NCBI GenBank assembly: GCA_028551475.1
Contig: CM052359.1
Location: 16,679,583-16,743,582, forward strand
Direction of reading: 5' to 3'
Source of the DNA: Casuarina equisetifolia
Taxonomy: Eukaryota; Streptophyta; Magnoliopsida; Fagales; Casuarinaceae
Length of the DNA stretch: 64,000 nt
Shown here: piece by piece, positions 24,875 through 37,467 of the stretch
How the letters are laid out: each line of letters starts with the position of its first letter
Position numbering within the stretch: the stretch's first letter is position 1
Program-made: the position numbers and the translations under genes
The notes under the pieces: generated by a model
The model's database searches: none
Seen by the model: the letters and a program-made list of their open reading frames with translations, nothing else
What the model was told of the DNA's origin: nothing

Positions 24875-25070
24875 TTCCTACTACGGTGTCGTCTTGATCA
24901 TAATGAAAGGCTTCCTGCTACAGTGTCATCTTAATCATAATGAGAGGCTTCCTGTTACGATGTCATCTTGATCATAATCAGAGGCTTCCTGTTATGGTGT
25001 CGTCTTGATCATAATCAAAGGCTTCCTGATACGGTGTCGTCTTGATCATATCAAAGGCTTCCTTGATACG
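24875..25070 (+). repeat. 37-bp minisatellite in B LTR
   Basis: About five units of GGCTTCCTGnTACGGTGTCG plus TCTTGATCATAATCAAA. The B LTR at 5510-7117 has only about two related units near 6500-6590 (minus strand). Confidence 0.85.
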
Positions 25071-25352
25071 TTTGCTGGCTATGACGTTGTCTCACTAAGG
25101 GCATATAAGAGTCACCTATTCTTCGAGGGGTCATGTCCTAGCTGCTTCATTTTTCTCCTTGACACTGCCTTTGCCTCTCTCAAGCACCGAAATTTCAACG
25201 AGATGAATCTGGAGGAGACGATCTGTCAGAATGGTCGGATTTTGAATCAAAGGTTGAAATGAGACTGATTTAATGGATAGCCTACTATTCCTAACGGGAA
25301 GAAGGCTACGGTTTAGGTTTGATTCAAACAAGAAAACCCTAAATCTGCTTCT

Positions 25353-25359
25353 ATATAAG
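25353..25359 (+). promoter_or_regulatory. TATA-like box of B LTR
   Basis: TATATAAG lies just upstream of GGAGATGTGC, at the mid-LTR position matching the TATA boxes of the other families. Confidence 0.4.
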
Positions 25360-26082
25360 GAGATGTGCACGTGAAGGTTTTTGATTTGAGGATTCACCTC
25401 TATCTTGAAGCATTCTCTTTGTGAAGATACTTTATTTAGCTTACTTACCATTTGATTCAAGATCATATATCATTCGGTGGTTCATAAGCTTTTGGTGATA
25501 TTCGACTATTCAATTTAATCTTTGATAATATCATCAATTATAACTTGTATAACATTATTTATGTGCTGATTTCACTTCTAAACATTTTCTACACATAAAT
25601 TTTGAGAAAAATTTGAAACCCTAATTTCTCAAAATTGGGGATTTCGTGATAGGAGCTTTGTATCTTGATATATTTGTTTGAATAGCTCCTATGATCAGCA
25701 ATATCCCATAAACTAACATATTATTTGGGGATTTGCTATTGTATATGATCTTTTGATCATTATTTGTTTTTGGACTTAATAATTCCTTTAAGAAGGAATT
25801 ATTTGGATTAGGGAGAACATATTCTCCTAATTAGGTTGAGTAAAGGTGACTTCAATCGGTTCGATTGAAGGAGAAGAGGGTGGACGTAGGACTCTAAGGT
25901 AGAGTGCCGAACCACCGTGGTAAATTGGGTGTTGATTCTCTTGTTCTCTATTTAACTAAATATTTCTATTTGATTGCATATTATCATATAAATTTCTAAA
26001 GTAATTGATTAGAATTTTTTAAAAGAATATTTCAATACAAGAACAATTCAACCCCCTTCTTGTTAAGCCATAAAACCCAATA

Positions 26083-26127
26083 AAACCCTGATAGTGGTAT
26101 CTAGATAGTGGCTATTCACATCACATG
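26083..26127 (+). pseudogene. protease active-site stub of element J
   Basis: 45 bp between two insertions. In frame from 26093 it encodes WYLDSGYSHHM, the aspartic protease active-site region with intact DSG. It continues at 36442 (TREKGDF...) once element I and one ACATG copy are ignored. Confidence 0.85.
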
Positions 26128-27722
26128 TGTTGGGTTTTATGGCTTAACAAGAAGAGGGGTTGAATTGGTTAAGCTAAGATTCGGTTAGCGTCCTTTTGAC
26201 TTTAAAAAATTGTTCTAAACTATGCTATAAAATGATCATGTAAGTCACAACAAAATAGAAAGCAAACAAGAGTAAACATAGGCAAGTAAGAAACCAAATT
26301 TACCACAGTGGTTTGGCACTCAATCCTTGAGCCCTACGTCCATCCTATTTTCCTTCAATCCAACTAATTGAAGTCTCTTTTACTTAATCTAGATTAGGAG
26401 AAAAGGTTCTCCCTAATCCAACAAACTCCTTCTCAAAGAAATTTTCAAATCCAATTACAAGATATGATCAAAAGATCATGTATAAGTGCAAATCTCCTAA
26501 TAATATGGTTTATGGGATATTGCTAATCAAAAAAGCTATTCAAGTATTAATAATGAATATCCAAGCTCCTATCATGAAACCCCAATATTATGACAAATTA
26601 AGATTTCAGATTTCTCACAATGTTTACGTGTAATATGTATTTTGAATGTAATTAGCACTTAAACAAAGTCAAACAAGGTATAATAGATGATAAAATCAAA
26701 GAATAAATGGTTTAATCAAAATATCACCGTAACCTTGTAAGCCACAAAGAGTGAATGAACTTGAATGAATAATTAGGTGAACTCAAAGAATGATTCAATA
26801 TAGAAAAGGAACTTTAAATACTCATAAATCATTGACCTTTTCTTCAAGAACTAACTCTTCTTAAATAGAGAGGATAAATCTAGGGTTTCGGATCTCAAAC
26901 CTCAACCGTAGCCTTCTTCCCATTAGAAATAATGAGTCACCCATCAAACCGAGCTCAAGTCACTTATTAGAAACCCAATCTAACTGTTCTAACATCCTGT
27001 CTCTTCCAAAATCCTCCCATTGAGGATTTGGCACTGCTTTTAAGAACAAAGGCTTCACCGGAGATTGTCTAATTCAAAAGGCATCAGTTAGGGCAAAATG
27101 ATTGAACAAGTCTCTTAAGTGAGCTTCCTTTAAGTTGGATGACACCGTATAGATAAGTGTTGCATTATGTAATCCAATAAGAAACAAGCAGGGCTTCTAT
27201 AAAAAATGTAGGCCTTGACATTAAGAAGACATGGGCCAACTTTAAAACAAGCTCAGTCCATCACCATGTAAGCATGGTCTAGCTTTTAACAAGCTCGGTC
27301 CATCAGCACATAAGCACAGTCCAACTTTTAACAAGCTTGGCCCATCAGCATATAAGCATGGTTTTAATCCAACACACAGCTCCACTTGAATTAATAGCAA
27401 GCTTGGATAAAACTCCTCATAAATTGATCTTTGACTTTTGATTAATATGTTCCTACAAGTATATAAAGCCAAGTACCATTTTTCTTAAATATATTCAAAT
27501 ATATTTTTCAACATCATCCACATAGGATATTTCTCAAAGTCACTTTATGAAAATGTTTTATGAAGAAATGTAAGAACCCGACTACTTTATAATATCATTG
27601 ATTGATATTATAATTTGTACACCTTTTACTTCCTATGATTTTCTCTTGCACATATGAAAAACATTTTTCAAGAAATAATTCACAAATAGATTTTGTCACA
27701 GCAAAACCCTTATTTTCCAACA
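26128..27722 (-). repeat. 3' LTR of element I
   Basis: 1595 bp. On the minus strand it starts TGTTGGAAAATAAGGG and ends CATAAAACCCAACA. The U3 hairpin is at 27589-27611, and a 42-bp minisatellite of three units is at 27249-27370. Confidence 0.92.
27249..27370 (-). repeat. 42-bp minisatellite in 3' LTR of I (3 units)
   Basis: Units of 42 bp start AAGCTCAGTCCATCA on the plus strand, and the third is incomplete. The 5' LTR of the same element has one unit fewer (36010-36089). Confidence 0.85.
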
Positions 27723-28287
27723 ATCTCCCCCTTTTTTATAATGACAAACTTATCACAATAGTTTAGCACATGTCATCAAGCAATGTGAGTAAGATATAAG
27801 ATGAACATGTTTTTCATGAAGGTTTGTGCAGTAAAGTTTGCAAAAACTGATCATGGCATAGTTAAGTTCATGACATTCAGCATTCGGCATGCATTAATCA
27901 TTATATATCAATTTTCCAACATGCATATCATGTGATCAGCAAGCAAGTTCTATGCATATGCATATTCCAACATTGTAAAACATATAAGTTTTAAAAAAGT
28001 AAGGTGTTAGAGAGATATCCCACATTTTGCACTTCAAAGTTAGAAATGGGACTAAACATAAACATGTGCACTATTCTCTCCTTTTTTTTGTCATAAGCAA
28101 AAAGACAAACAAATATAGGCAAGTAATTGGATGTAAAGAGTAAAAATGAACCAGCATAAGGATAAAGTTAGAAAACTAATCGGATGTGGCTGGATTGTAA
28201 GCAAAGTAGCTCCCTTTCAAACCGAGCAAGTGGTTTGAACAATAAAGGAACAAAAAATGTATATTGCAGTAAAGGAGAATAGAAAGT
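27723..28287 (-). other. 3' non-coding region of I with two polypurine tracts
   Basis: Read on the minus strand, the true tract AAAAAAAGGGGGAG adjoins the LTR at about 27724-27737. A second, less regular tract lies near 28073-28090. No coding signal was seen. Confidence 0.7.
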
Positions 28288-31200
28288 TCAAACATTTTCA
28301 AGCACTAACATTCCAAGCTCTCTTTGGAGAGCATAAAACCTTTCTTTATCTAAAGGTTTGGTTAGGATATCAGCAATTTGTTGATTAGTGCATACAAATT
28401 CAAGCATAACATTACCTTTTTGAACATGATCCCTAATGAAATGATGTCTAATTTCTATATGTTTAGTTTTAGAGTGTTGTATGAGATTCTTAGTAAGATT
28501 AATGGCATTAGTGTTGTCTCATCTTAATGGAACTTTCTGTGATGATATACCATAATCCTCTAATTATTGTTTCATCTACAAGATTTGAGCACAACTACTA
28601 GCCACAACTATGTATTTGACTTTTATAGAGGAAAAAGCTACACAATTTTGTTTCTTAGAGTGCCAAGAGACAAACATGTTTCCAAGATAGTGACATCCAC
28701 CACTCGTACTTTTTCTATCTAATTTGCAACCAACATAGTCTAAATCATTAAAGGCATGAAAATTTAAGGTTGTATCTTTAAGACATCAAATTCCTAAAGA
28801 AACCGTGTCTCTAAGGTATTTAAAGATTCTTTTAATAGCTACTAAATGTTATTCTTTAGGGTTAGATTAATACCTAGCACACAAGCATACACTAAACATA
28901 ATATTAAGTCTAGATGCAGTCAAATACAACAAAGAACCAATCATTCCATGATATGATTTAGTGTCTACACTAATTCCATTTTCATCATGTGATGGAGATA
29001 AAGAAGTGCTCATAGGTATGTTCATAGGTTTAAAGTCATGCATCTTATACTTCTTAAGCAATTCATTTGTATATTTTGTTTGGCTTATGAAGATTCATAC
29101 TCATCTCAAACTCACTTTGCATGTATGCAACGAATTCTTTACATAGTATGGAATTTGTAAAACCAAATACAATATCATCAACATATATTTCAACAATCAA
29201 GATTTCTTTTTCTTTATTCTTTATGAATAGTATGTTATCTACTTTTCCTTTCCTAAACCCATTATCAATTAAGAAAGTGCTCAATTTATCATATCATGCC
29301 TGTGGGGCTTGTTTCAAACCATATAAAGCTTTTGAGAGCTTAAAGACATGGTTTGGATGAATTGGATCCTCAAATCTGGGTGGTTGTTCAACATACACCT
29401 CTTCCTTTACAATACTATTTAAGAATGCACTTTTCACATCTATTTGAAATAAAGTAAAGTTTTTACAACAAACAAAGGCAAGTAAAATTCTAATTGCTTC
29501 TAACCTAGCTACTGGTGCAAATGTTTCATCATAGTCAATTCTTTCTTCTTGACTATATCCTTGTGTTACTAATTTAGCTTTATTCCTAGTAATAATGCCG
29601 TTTTCATCTAGTTTATTTCTAAACACCCATTTTATGCCTATAACGGGATAATCATTTGGTCTAGGAACTAGGTTCCAAACCTTGCTTCTCTCAAACTGGT
29701 TTAATTCCTCTAACATAGCAAGAAACTAGTTTTTATCCTCAAGAGCCTCATCTATTTTCTTTGGCTTTTCTTGGGATAGGAAAGCTTAATGTTCACAAGT
29801 GTTATGAACCCGAGACCTTGTACTAACTCTAACATTAGGATCTCCTATGATATGGTCTTGATCTACTTCACCTCTTACTCCAAGAAAGGAAGGATCCCTA
29901 GTCTCAAACTCCCTCTTAACTTTAACCCTACTTGGAACATTCTTAAAGCTAATGTTTTCTTTGGTTTCTAGAGTACTTTGACAATCATCTTCAAACTTAA
30001 CATGGATTGACTCTTCTATAACTAAGGTTCATTTATTGAACACCTTACATGGCTTACTTATATGAGAATATCCAAGAAAGATTGCTTCATCACTTTTAGA
30101 ATCAAACTTTTCAAGTGATTCTTTTCCATGATTCAAAACAAAACATTTACTACCAAAAACATGGAAATATAAAATGTTTGGTTTTCTTTCAAAGAATAGT
30201 TCAAAAGGTGTCCTTTTCAAAATCGGCCTTAAGATAGCATGATTTGAAATATAACAAGCTTTACTTATAACTTCTCCCCAAAAATGCTTAGGAAGGTTAT
30301 ATTCACACATCATGATCCTAGCCATTTCTTGAAAAGTTCTATTCTTCCTTTCTACAATACCATTTTGTTGTGGTGTTCTAGGTGTGAAAAAGTTACGTGA
30401 AATACTATTTTCTAAACAAAACTTTTCAAAGAATTAGTTTTCAAATTCACCATCATGATCAGTTCTTATTTTTATAATTGAAAGATCTTTTTTTCATTTT
30501 GAACCATTTTTCAAAATTCAGTAAACTTCTCAAATGCCTCATCCTTTCTAACAAGTAGATATGTCCATGTGAATCTAGAATAGTCATTTACAATGACTAA
30601 GACATAATATTTCCCATTTAGAGTTGTTCTCATAAGACCAAAAAGGTCCATATGTAGTATCTCTAATGGTCTACATGTATTCACTACAAGCTTCAACTTA
30701 AAGCTATTTTGTGTATGTTTACCCTTAATACATGCTTCACACAATCTATCATGATTAAATTCTAGAAATGAAAAACCTTTAACTAGGTTGTTCTTATATA
30801 ACCTCTCTATTAAACCTAAACCCACATGTCCCAGCTTTCTATGCCACAACCAAGCATCCACATTTTTATTCACAACAAGGCATGTTTGTTCAACATTCAA
30901 TTTACTCAAATCAAGCACATAGATGTTATCTTTTCTATTTCCATCAATCTTTATATCATGCTTAATATGCTCAACAAGACAATTTTCTTTTCCAAATTTT
31001 ATCTTGAATCCTTTATCACACAATTGACTTATGCTAAGTAGATTAAATTTCAATTCATCCATAAATAATACTTCAGATATAAGCAGGGTATTAAAGTTAC
31101 CTATGGTTCCCATGCCTTTTATCCTTCCTTTGGAGTTATCCCCAGAAGACACCATAACTTCATTTCTCAACTCAAGTGTTGAGAAGAGCTCCTTCATCCT

Positions 31201-33104
31201 AATCATGTGTCAAGAGTAGCCACTATCTAGAATCCACATGTTTTTAAGCTTTTTATCCTTCACTTGTCACTCAAAACCTGCAGAAACAAATTTAATCATT
31301 GAAGTGGTTGGTACCCTTTTTATTTTGGGTCCATGAGTGTTAGTTGGACTTACACTCTTGCCATTTTTAGGCACCCAAAGTTTCTTTACTTTGTAAGCCT
31401 TTCTAAGTCTAATTGGACATTTATCAAATATATGACCAACATAATTACAAAAAGAACATTTACTATAATGCAACGGAACTGAACATTCTTTTTCTTTAAA
31501 GAAGTGTGTAAATGATTTTGAATTGTCATTTAATTTATATCCTAATCTGGCTTTATCATATATATCTCTTTGTAAATTTAAAATCTTATCTAACATGACA
31601 CTTCAATTTGAAAATCTTTCTAATAGCAAGTTATTAGCTTCAAGTTTTAAACTTAAGTTCCTATTTTCTTTCTCTAACTCATGAACTTTACTTTTAAGAT
31701 CATCAACATTTACATATGAGTTATTATCAACATGTATTTCAAAATCAAAACATAAGCTACTACCACAAGATGTGTCTGTTTCTATATTCATGTATTTGGA
31801 TACATTGTGTTCTTCATGTATATCATTCATATATGCATCATATTTCACATATACATTAATAGGAATATTAATGTTATCATGCACCGAGATTGAAGTATTT
31901 TTCTGTTCAGTTTTATCTCTACATGTAGTCGCTAATATACTTTGATTATTATGTACAGTAGTTAAAGCATTTTGATTTTTAGACTTATTTTTGGCTTTTA
32001 GCTTTTTGTACTTATTTTTTAATTTGTTTACATACCCAACTAAATCCGAGAAAGCAGTTTCTAAACCAATATTTATATCAAGAGATAGTTCAAAATCACT
32101 TACCTCAATATTTTCTCCCTCAAGAGTTACTATTGCAGTTAGGCATAGATGTGCAACCTTTTCTTAAGTTTCTTCATTAGATGAAGAGTTTTCATCATCC
32201 CAAGTAGCAAGCATAGCTTTCTTTTTGTTCTTGTTGTTCCTCTTCTTGATCACCAGACAATTAACCTTGATATGTCCTGATTTTCTACATTCATAGCATA
32301 CATTTTCCCTAGGTTCATTTACTTCTTTTCTTTTAGTTTGTCCTATGTTTTTTCTTAAACCTTTTCTTAGAAACTTCCTAAATCTCCTAGCTATAAGAGT
32401 TACTTCATCATTTTCTGATTCTTCCTCTTCAACCTTTTCTACTTCTACTTTAAGTGCAAGTGATCTTCTATTTTCCTTATCTTTTTCTCATCTCATAAGT
32501 TGCATTTCATGAGTTTTAAAGGAACCTAGCAAGTCATCTAAAGTCAACACATCTAGGTCATGAGCCACTTCTATAGCCATCTTCTTAGGATCCAAACTTT
32601 TAGGTAGGGACACTAACATTTTTCTCACCATTTCCTCATTTTTGTAGGTTTTTCCTAATAGTTTAAGTTCAAAATTAATCTTGGTAAATCTACCAAACAT
32701 GTCACTAATAGTTTTAAAATCTTTCATAACAAACAATTCATAGTCATGTGTAAGCATAGTAACTTTAGAAGACTTTACCTTTTTGGTTCTTTCATAGATG
32801 ACCTTTAACTTATCCTAAATCTCTTTACCGGTAAGGCAAGAGGACACTTTGTTAAACTCATATGATCTAAGACCACTATAGATCATATCATAGACTTAGC
32901 ATTTAACCCCATTTGTTTAGCTTCATTTTTAGTCCACTCATCAGTCACAGGTAAGATTGTACCCTTCTTGATTACTTGCCAAGCTTCTAGATCTTGGCCT
33001 ATTACAAAGACTTGTGTTAATTGTTTCCAATGTCTAAAATTAATGTCATCAAATAAGGGAGGTTTGTTAAACATTGTAACAGCTAAACCTTTATCAAAAG
33101 CCAT
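28288..33104 (-). pseudogene. gag-pol remnant of element I
   Basis: Gag starts at 33104 (MAFDKGLAVTMFNKPPLFDD). It is open to 32883, continues at 32757-32488, and has the CX2CX4HX4C knuckle near 32296-32250. The protease keeps LDSGYS near 31235, followed by a stop. The frame 31206-30511 covers the protease tail, the integrase zinc domain (LWHRKLGH, CEAC) and the first catalytic D in MDLFG. The integrase core is broken near 30450-30330. RT lies in 29716-29294, and YVDD is kept in the 29284-29063 frame, followed by a deletion. RNase H pieces run to ELGMLVLENV with the stop at 28288-28290. The element has clear coding order but cannot make full products. Confidence 0.9.
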
Positions 33105-33150
33105 AGTATAAATCTACTCTAGGATGTTAATTCTCTTAATCAAAGAACTT

Positions 33151-33163
33151 GGCTATGATACCA
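33151..33163 (-). other. primer binding site of element I
   Basis: On the minus strand it reads TGGTATCATAGCC, one change from the initiator tRNA-Met complement TGGTATCAGAGC. It lies two bases from the LTR end and is the best-preserved primer site in the window. Confidence 0.8.
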
Positions 33164-33460
33164 ATTGTTGGATTTTATGGCTTAATAAGAAAGGGGGTTG
33201 AATTAGTTAAGCTAAGATTCGGTCATCCTATTTTTGACTTTAAAAAATTGTTCTAAACTATGCTATAAAATGATCATGTAAGTCATAACAAAACAGCAAG
33301 CAAACAAGAGTAAACAGAGGCAAGTAAGAAACCAAATTTACCATAGTGGTTCAGCACTTAATCCTTAAGCCTTACGTCCACCCTCTTCTCCTTCAATCCA
33401 ACTAATTGAAGTCTCCTTTACTCAGTCTAGATTAGGAGAAAAGGTTCTCCCTAATCCAAC

Positions 33461-35179
33461 TGTTGGAAAATAAGGATTTTGTTGTGACAAAATATATTTA
33501 TGAATATTTCTTAAAATATGTTTTTCTTAAGTGCAAAAGAAAACCAAAGGAAGTAAAAGGTATACAAATTATAATATCAATCAATGATATTATAAAGTAA
33601 CTAGGTTCCTACATTTCTTGATATAATGTTACTATATAGTGCTCTTAAGAAATGATTTATTTAATTTCATTTTATAATGTCTTGAGAAAAAGACTTACTA
33701 AATTGAAGTTAAATATGTCATATATCATGATTAAGAAAAAATGATACTTATTCTTGCTTGGATAAAGGTATGAAGTATTTGGTTCTATTTTTGGAGCAAA
33801 TCTTAGTTCTACCAAGAACTTAGAAGCTATCATTCTCGACCTAGTCATATCTTTCAGCCTAGTATTGCTCTTGACGTGCTATCACTCTCGACCTAGTATT
33901 GCTCTTGGCCTACTATCACTCTTGGCCTGGTATTGCTCTCAGCCTAGTATTACTCTCGGCCTGTTTCATGGCCTACTTATCTACCCATCAGATAAGTGAG
34001 CCTGGCTTGTGTCAAATGAAACTCACCATTTCACTTAGACAATGTCTCACTTAATCAAACGCGATGCCCTAAGAGCATATGAACGACGATTGAAGAAATG
34101 AGAGAGAGAGAGATGGAGGAATGGTGCCGCTGGTTACCAAATCCTCAACGGGAGGATTTGTAAGAAGACTGGTGTCAGAATGGTCAAATTTATGACTTAG
34201 AAGGAATATGTGAAGCTAATTTGAAGGTTGATTTACTGTTCTAATGGGAAGAAAGCTTCATTACTAAGGTTTGAACGTTTGAAACCCTAGCTCTATTTTT
34301 TCTATTTAAGAAAAGCTAATCTATGGAGAAAGGTTTGACATGGATGATTATTTAAATTTCTCTTTGAGTGAAGAATCAATTATTAAGCTCATCTGTTTGA
34401 TCATTCATCCTCATTCACTTTCAGTGAAATACAAGATTACGGTGATATTGTGATTAAATAGCTTTTCATTCGGATATATCATCAATTGTATCTTATATAA
34501 CTCTGTTTATGTGTTGATTTCATTAAAAATATTTATAACACATAAACATTGGAAGGAATTCAAAACCCTAATTTGTTTCAATTTAGGGTTTTTGTGATAG
34601 GAGCTTTGAGTTATTATATTCATATCAAAACAGCTTCTTTAGGTTACAAAATCCCACAACTTGTTATATTATTTAGGATTTGTAATTGAATTGTGATCTT
34701 TTGATCATATTGTGTAACATTGTTTAAGATATCCTTAAGTGGGAATTGTTTGAATTAGGCAGAATGCTTTCTCCTAATTCGGTTGAGTAAAGGAGACATC
34801 AATCGGTTTGATTGAAGGAAAAGAGGGTGGACGTAGGACTTAAGGATGAAGTGTCGAACCACCGTGGTAAACTTAGTGTTAGTTTTTTTATTTACTATTG
34901 ACTTGAATATCTTTTAATATTTGTTGCTTCTTATTCTATCAATTATTTGATGCTAACCGACCAAGTCATTGGATATATATAAGTGTGAAAATATTCTAGA
35001 TATCTTGTTGTTTCATTTAGAAGTAAAGCATCATTTAGTTGAAATTTGCTCATTATATATTAGTGTTATTTGTGTGACTTGTCTATACAATTGGATTGAG
35101 CTTTTACCAAAAATAATAGCATCCTATTGTTGGTTCTAACAATTCAACCCCTCTTCTTGTTAAGCCATAAAACCCAACA
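33461..35179 (+). repeat. solo LTR N (B family) inside 5' LTR of I
   Basis: 1719 bp, TGTTGGAAAATAAGG to CATAAAACCCAACA, opposite in orientation to its host LTR. The uninterrupted homologue at about 26430 shows that only AAC is repeated at the junction, so the target duplication is short or decayed. The hairpin is at 33571-33593 and a 17-bp minisatellite at 33828-33963. Confidence 0.88.
33828..33963 (+). repeat. 17-bp minisatellite in LTR N (about 8 units)
   Basis: Alternating units of the form TATTGCTCTTGGCCTAG and TATCACTCTCGACCTAG. It is unrelated in sequence to the arrays of the other B-family LTRs. Confidence 0.88.
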
Positions 35180-36436
35180 AACAAACTCCTCCTCAAAGGA
35201 ATTTCCAAATCCGGTTCAATATATAATCAAAAAATCATGTACAAATGCAAATCCCCTAATAATATGATGGTTTATGAGAGATTGCTAATCAAAGGAGCTA
35301 TTCAAGTATGAATAATGAATATCCAAGCTCCTATCATGAAACCTTCAAATTAGGACAAATTAGGGTTTCAAATTTCTCACAATGTTTATGTGTAATATGT
35401 ATTTTGAATGTAATTAGCACATAAACAAAGTCATACAAGGTACAATAGATGATAAAATCAAAGAATAAATAGTTTAATCACAATATCACAATAACCTTGT
35501 AAGCCACAAAGAGTGAACGAACTTGAATGAATAATCAGGTGAACTCAAAGAATGATTCTTAATAGAAAGAGAACTTCAGATACTCATAAATTATCAACCT
35601 TCTTTTCAAGAACTAACTCTTCTTAAATAGAAAAGATAAATATAGGGTTTTGGATCTCAAACCTTAACCATAGCCTTCTTCCTATTAAAAACTATGAGCC
35701 ACCCATCAAATCGAGCTCAAGTCAGTTTTTAGAAACCCGATCCGACTATTTTAACATCTTGTCTCCTCTAAAATGCTCTCGTTGAGGATTGAGTGCTGCA
35801 GAGAGAACATAGGCTTCACCAGAGGTCATCTAATTTGAAAAGCATCAATTAGGGCAAAATGATCGAACAAGTCTCTTAAGCAAGCTTTCTTTAAGTTAGA
35901 CAACGCTGTATAGATAAGTGTTGCACTATGTACTCAAGTAAGAAATAGGTAGGGCTTCTACAATAAATGCAGGCCTTGACATTAAGAAAACATAGGCCAG
36001 CTTTAAAACAAGCTCAGTCCATCACCATGTAAGCACAATCCAGCTTTTAACAAGCTCGGTCCATCAACACATAAGCATGGTTTTAATCCAGCACACAGGT
36101 CTAATTGAATTAATAGCAAGCTTGGATAAAAATCCTCATAGATTGATCTTTGACTTTTGATCAATATGTTCCTACAAGTACGTAAAGCCAAGTATCATTT
36201 TTCTTAAATATATTCAAATATATTTTTCAACATCATCCATATAAGATATTTCTCAAAGTCATTTTATGAAGATGTTTTATGAATAAATGTAGGAACCCGG
36301 CTATTTTACTATTGATTGATATTATAATTTGTGCACATTTTACTTCCTATGATTGTCTCTTGCACCTATAAAAAATATTTTTTAGGAAATAATTCACAAA
36401 TAGATTTTGTCATAGCAAAACCCTTATTTTCCAACA

Positions 36437-37467
36437 ACATGACTAGAGAAAAGGGTGATTTTTTTATTCTGAATGAACAACTTAGAGGAAAAGTATCTTT
36501 TAGAGATAACACCAAAGGAAAGATAAAAGGTTGTGCTATTGTAGGTAACTTGAATTCCTTTCATATTGTTAATGTGCTGTTTATATTTGATTTGAAATAT
36601 AAATTGTTAAGTATTATTAGTCAATTATGTGATAAAAGGTTTAGTGTTAAGTTCAAATCATCATGTTGCATTATCAAAAATAGTAAGAAAAATATACGGT
36701 TGATTGGGAAACAAGCAGGAAATGTTTATGTAATAAACTTGCATGAAATTTTTGAAAGTAAGACATGTCTTGTAGTGAATAAATATAATGATTGTTAGTT
36801 ATGGCACAAATGACTAAGGCATGTAGGTATTAAAACCATAGAAAAACTTGCAAGAAAAGAACCAATTCTAGGATTGCCTAAAATAAAGTTTAATGAAAAT
36901 AAGGTTTGCCATGCTTGTGTGAAAGGAAAACAACGTAGATCAAGTTTTACATCAAAGGAGGATGTAACCATCACACAACCACTACAACTCGTACATATGG
37001 ATCTTTTTAGACCAGTTAGGACACTAAAGCCTAGGAAACAACAATTATGCATTAGTCATTGTAGATGTTACTCTAGGTATACTTGGATATATTTATTGTC
37101 AAGCAAGCATGAAACCTTCAATAAGTTTGTCTATTTTTACAAGAATATTCAAAATGAAAAAGGGCTCATTATTTGTAAAATCAGAATTGATCATGGTAGG
37201 GAGTTTGAAAACAAATATTTTTAAAATTACTACACATAAAATGGTATTAGTTATAATTTTTCATCTCCTAGAACACCACAACAAAATGGAGTGGTAGAAT
37301 AGGAAAATAGAACTATTCAAGTGATGGCAAGAATGTTCTTGTGCGATAAAAATTTACTAAAATATTTTTGGGGATAAGCTGTTCATACTACATGTTATAT
37401 CTCAAATTAAGTGTCATTAAACTAATATTGAAACAAACTCCTTTTGAATTGTCTTTTGAAAAGAAGC
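36437..37467 (+). pseudogene. protease-integrase remnant of element J
   Basis: It continues the protease frame after element I (TREKGDF, then a FRDNTKGKIKG block). It then covers the integrase zinc domain (histidine helix partly mutated, CHACVKGK intact) and the core: first catalytic D in VHMDLF near 37000, second in IDHGREFEN near 37190. The third catalytic E is followed at once by a stop. Several stops and a frameshift near 37025 break it. It ends at 37467 with the left GAAGC duplication of solo LTR F2. Confidence 0.85.

Larger units (their letters stand above)
24372..26082 (+). repeat. B-family solo LTR in element J
   Basis: 1711 bp, TGTTGGAAAATAGGG to CATAAAACCCAATA. Flanks are CAACT on the left and AAACC on the right, so no target duplication is visible. 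It has the U3 hairpin at 24491-24513, a 37-bp minisatellite at 24875-25070 and a TATA-like box at 25353-25359. The frames inside (25005-25262 and its antisense) are not genes. Confidence 0.85.
26128..36436 (-). mobile_element. Ty1/copia (Sirevirus-type) element I, minus strand
   Basis: It is flanked by a perfect ACATG duplication (26123-26127 and 36437-36441). The 3' LTR is 26128-27722. The 5' LTR is 33166-36436 and is interrupted by solo LTR N. It is about 8.6 kb without N. It interrupts the protease of element J. Confidence 0.95.
33166..36436 (-). repeat. 5' LTR of element I, split by solo LTR N
   Basis: The pieces are 33166-33460 and 35180-36436. They match the 3' LTR at 26128-27722 and keep its order when N is removed. 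The U3 hairpin near 36309 has lost one arm. The 42-bp array has two units at 36010-36089. Confidence 0.9.

Noticed and set aside
24875-25070. Regular repeats considered as a CRISPR-like array
   Set aside because: Units are directly adjacent without unique spacers, inside a plant LTR.
25005-25466. Pair of opposed frames in the B solo LTR
   Set aside because: LTR promoter region; not conserved as coding in the homologous LTR at 5510-7117.
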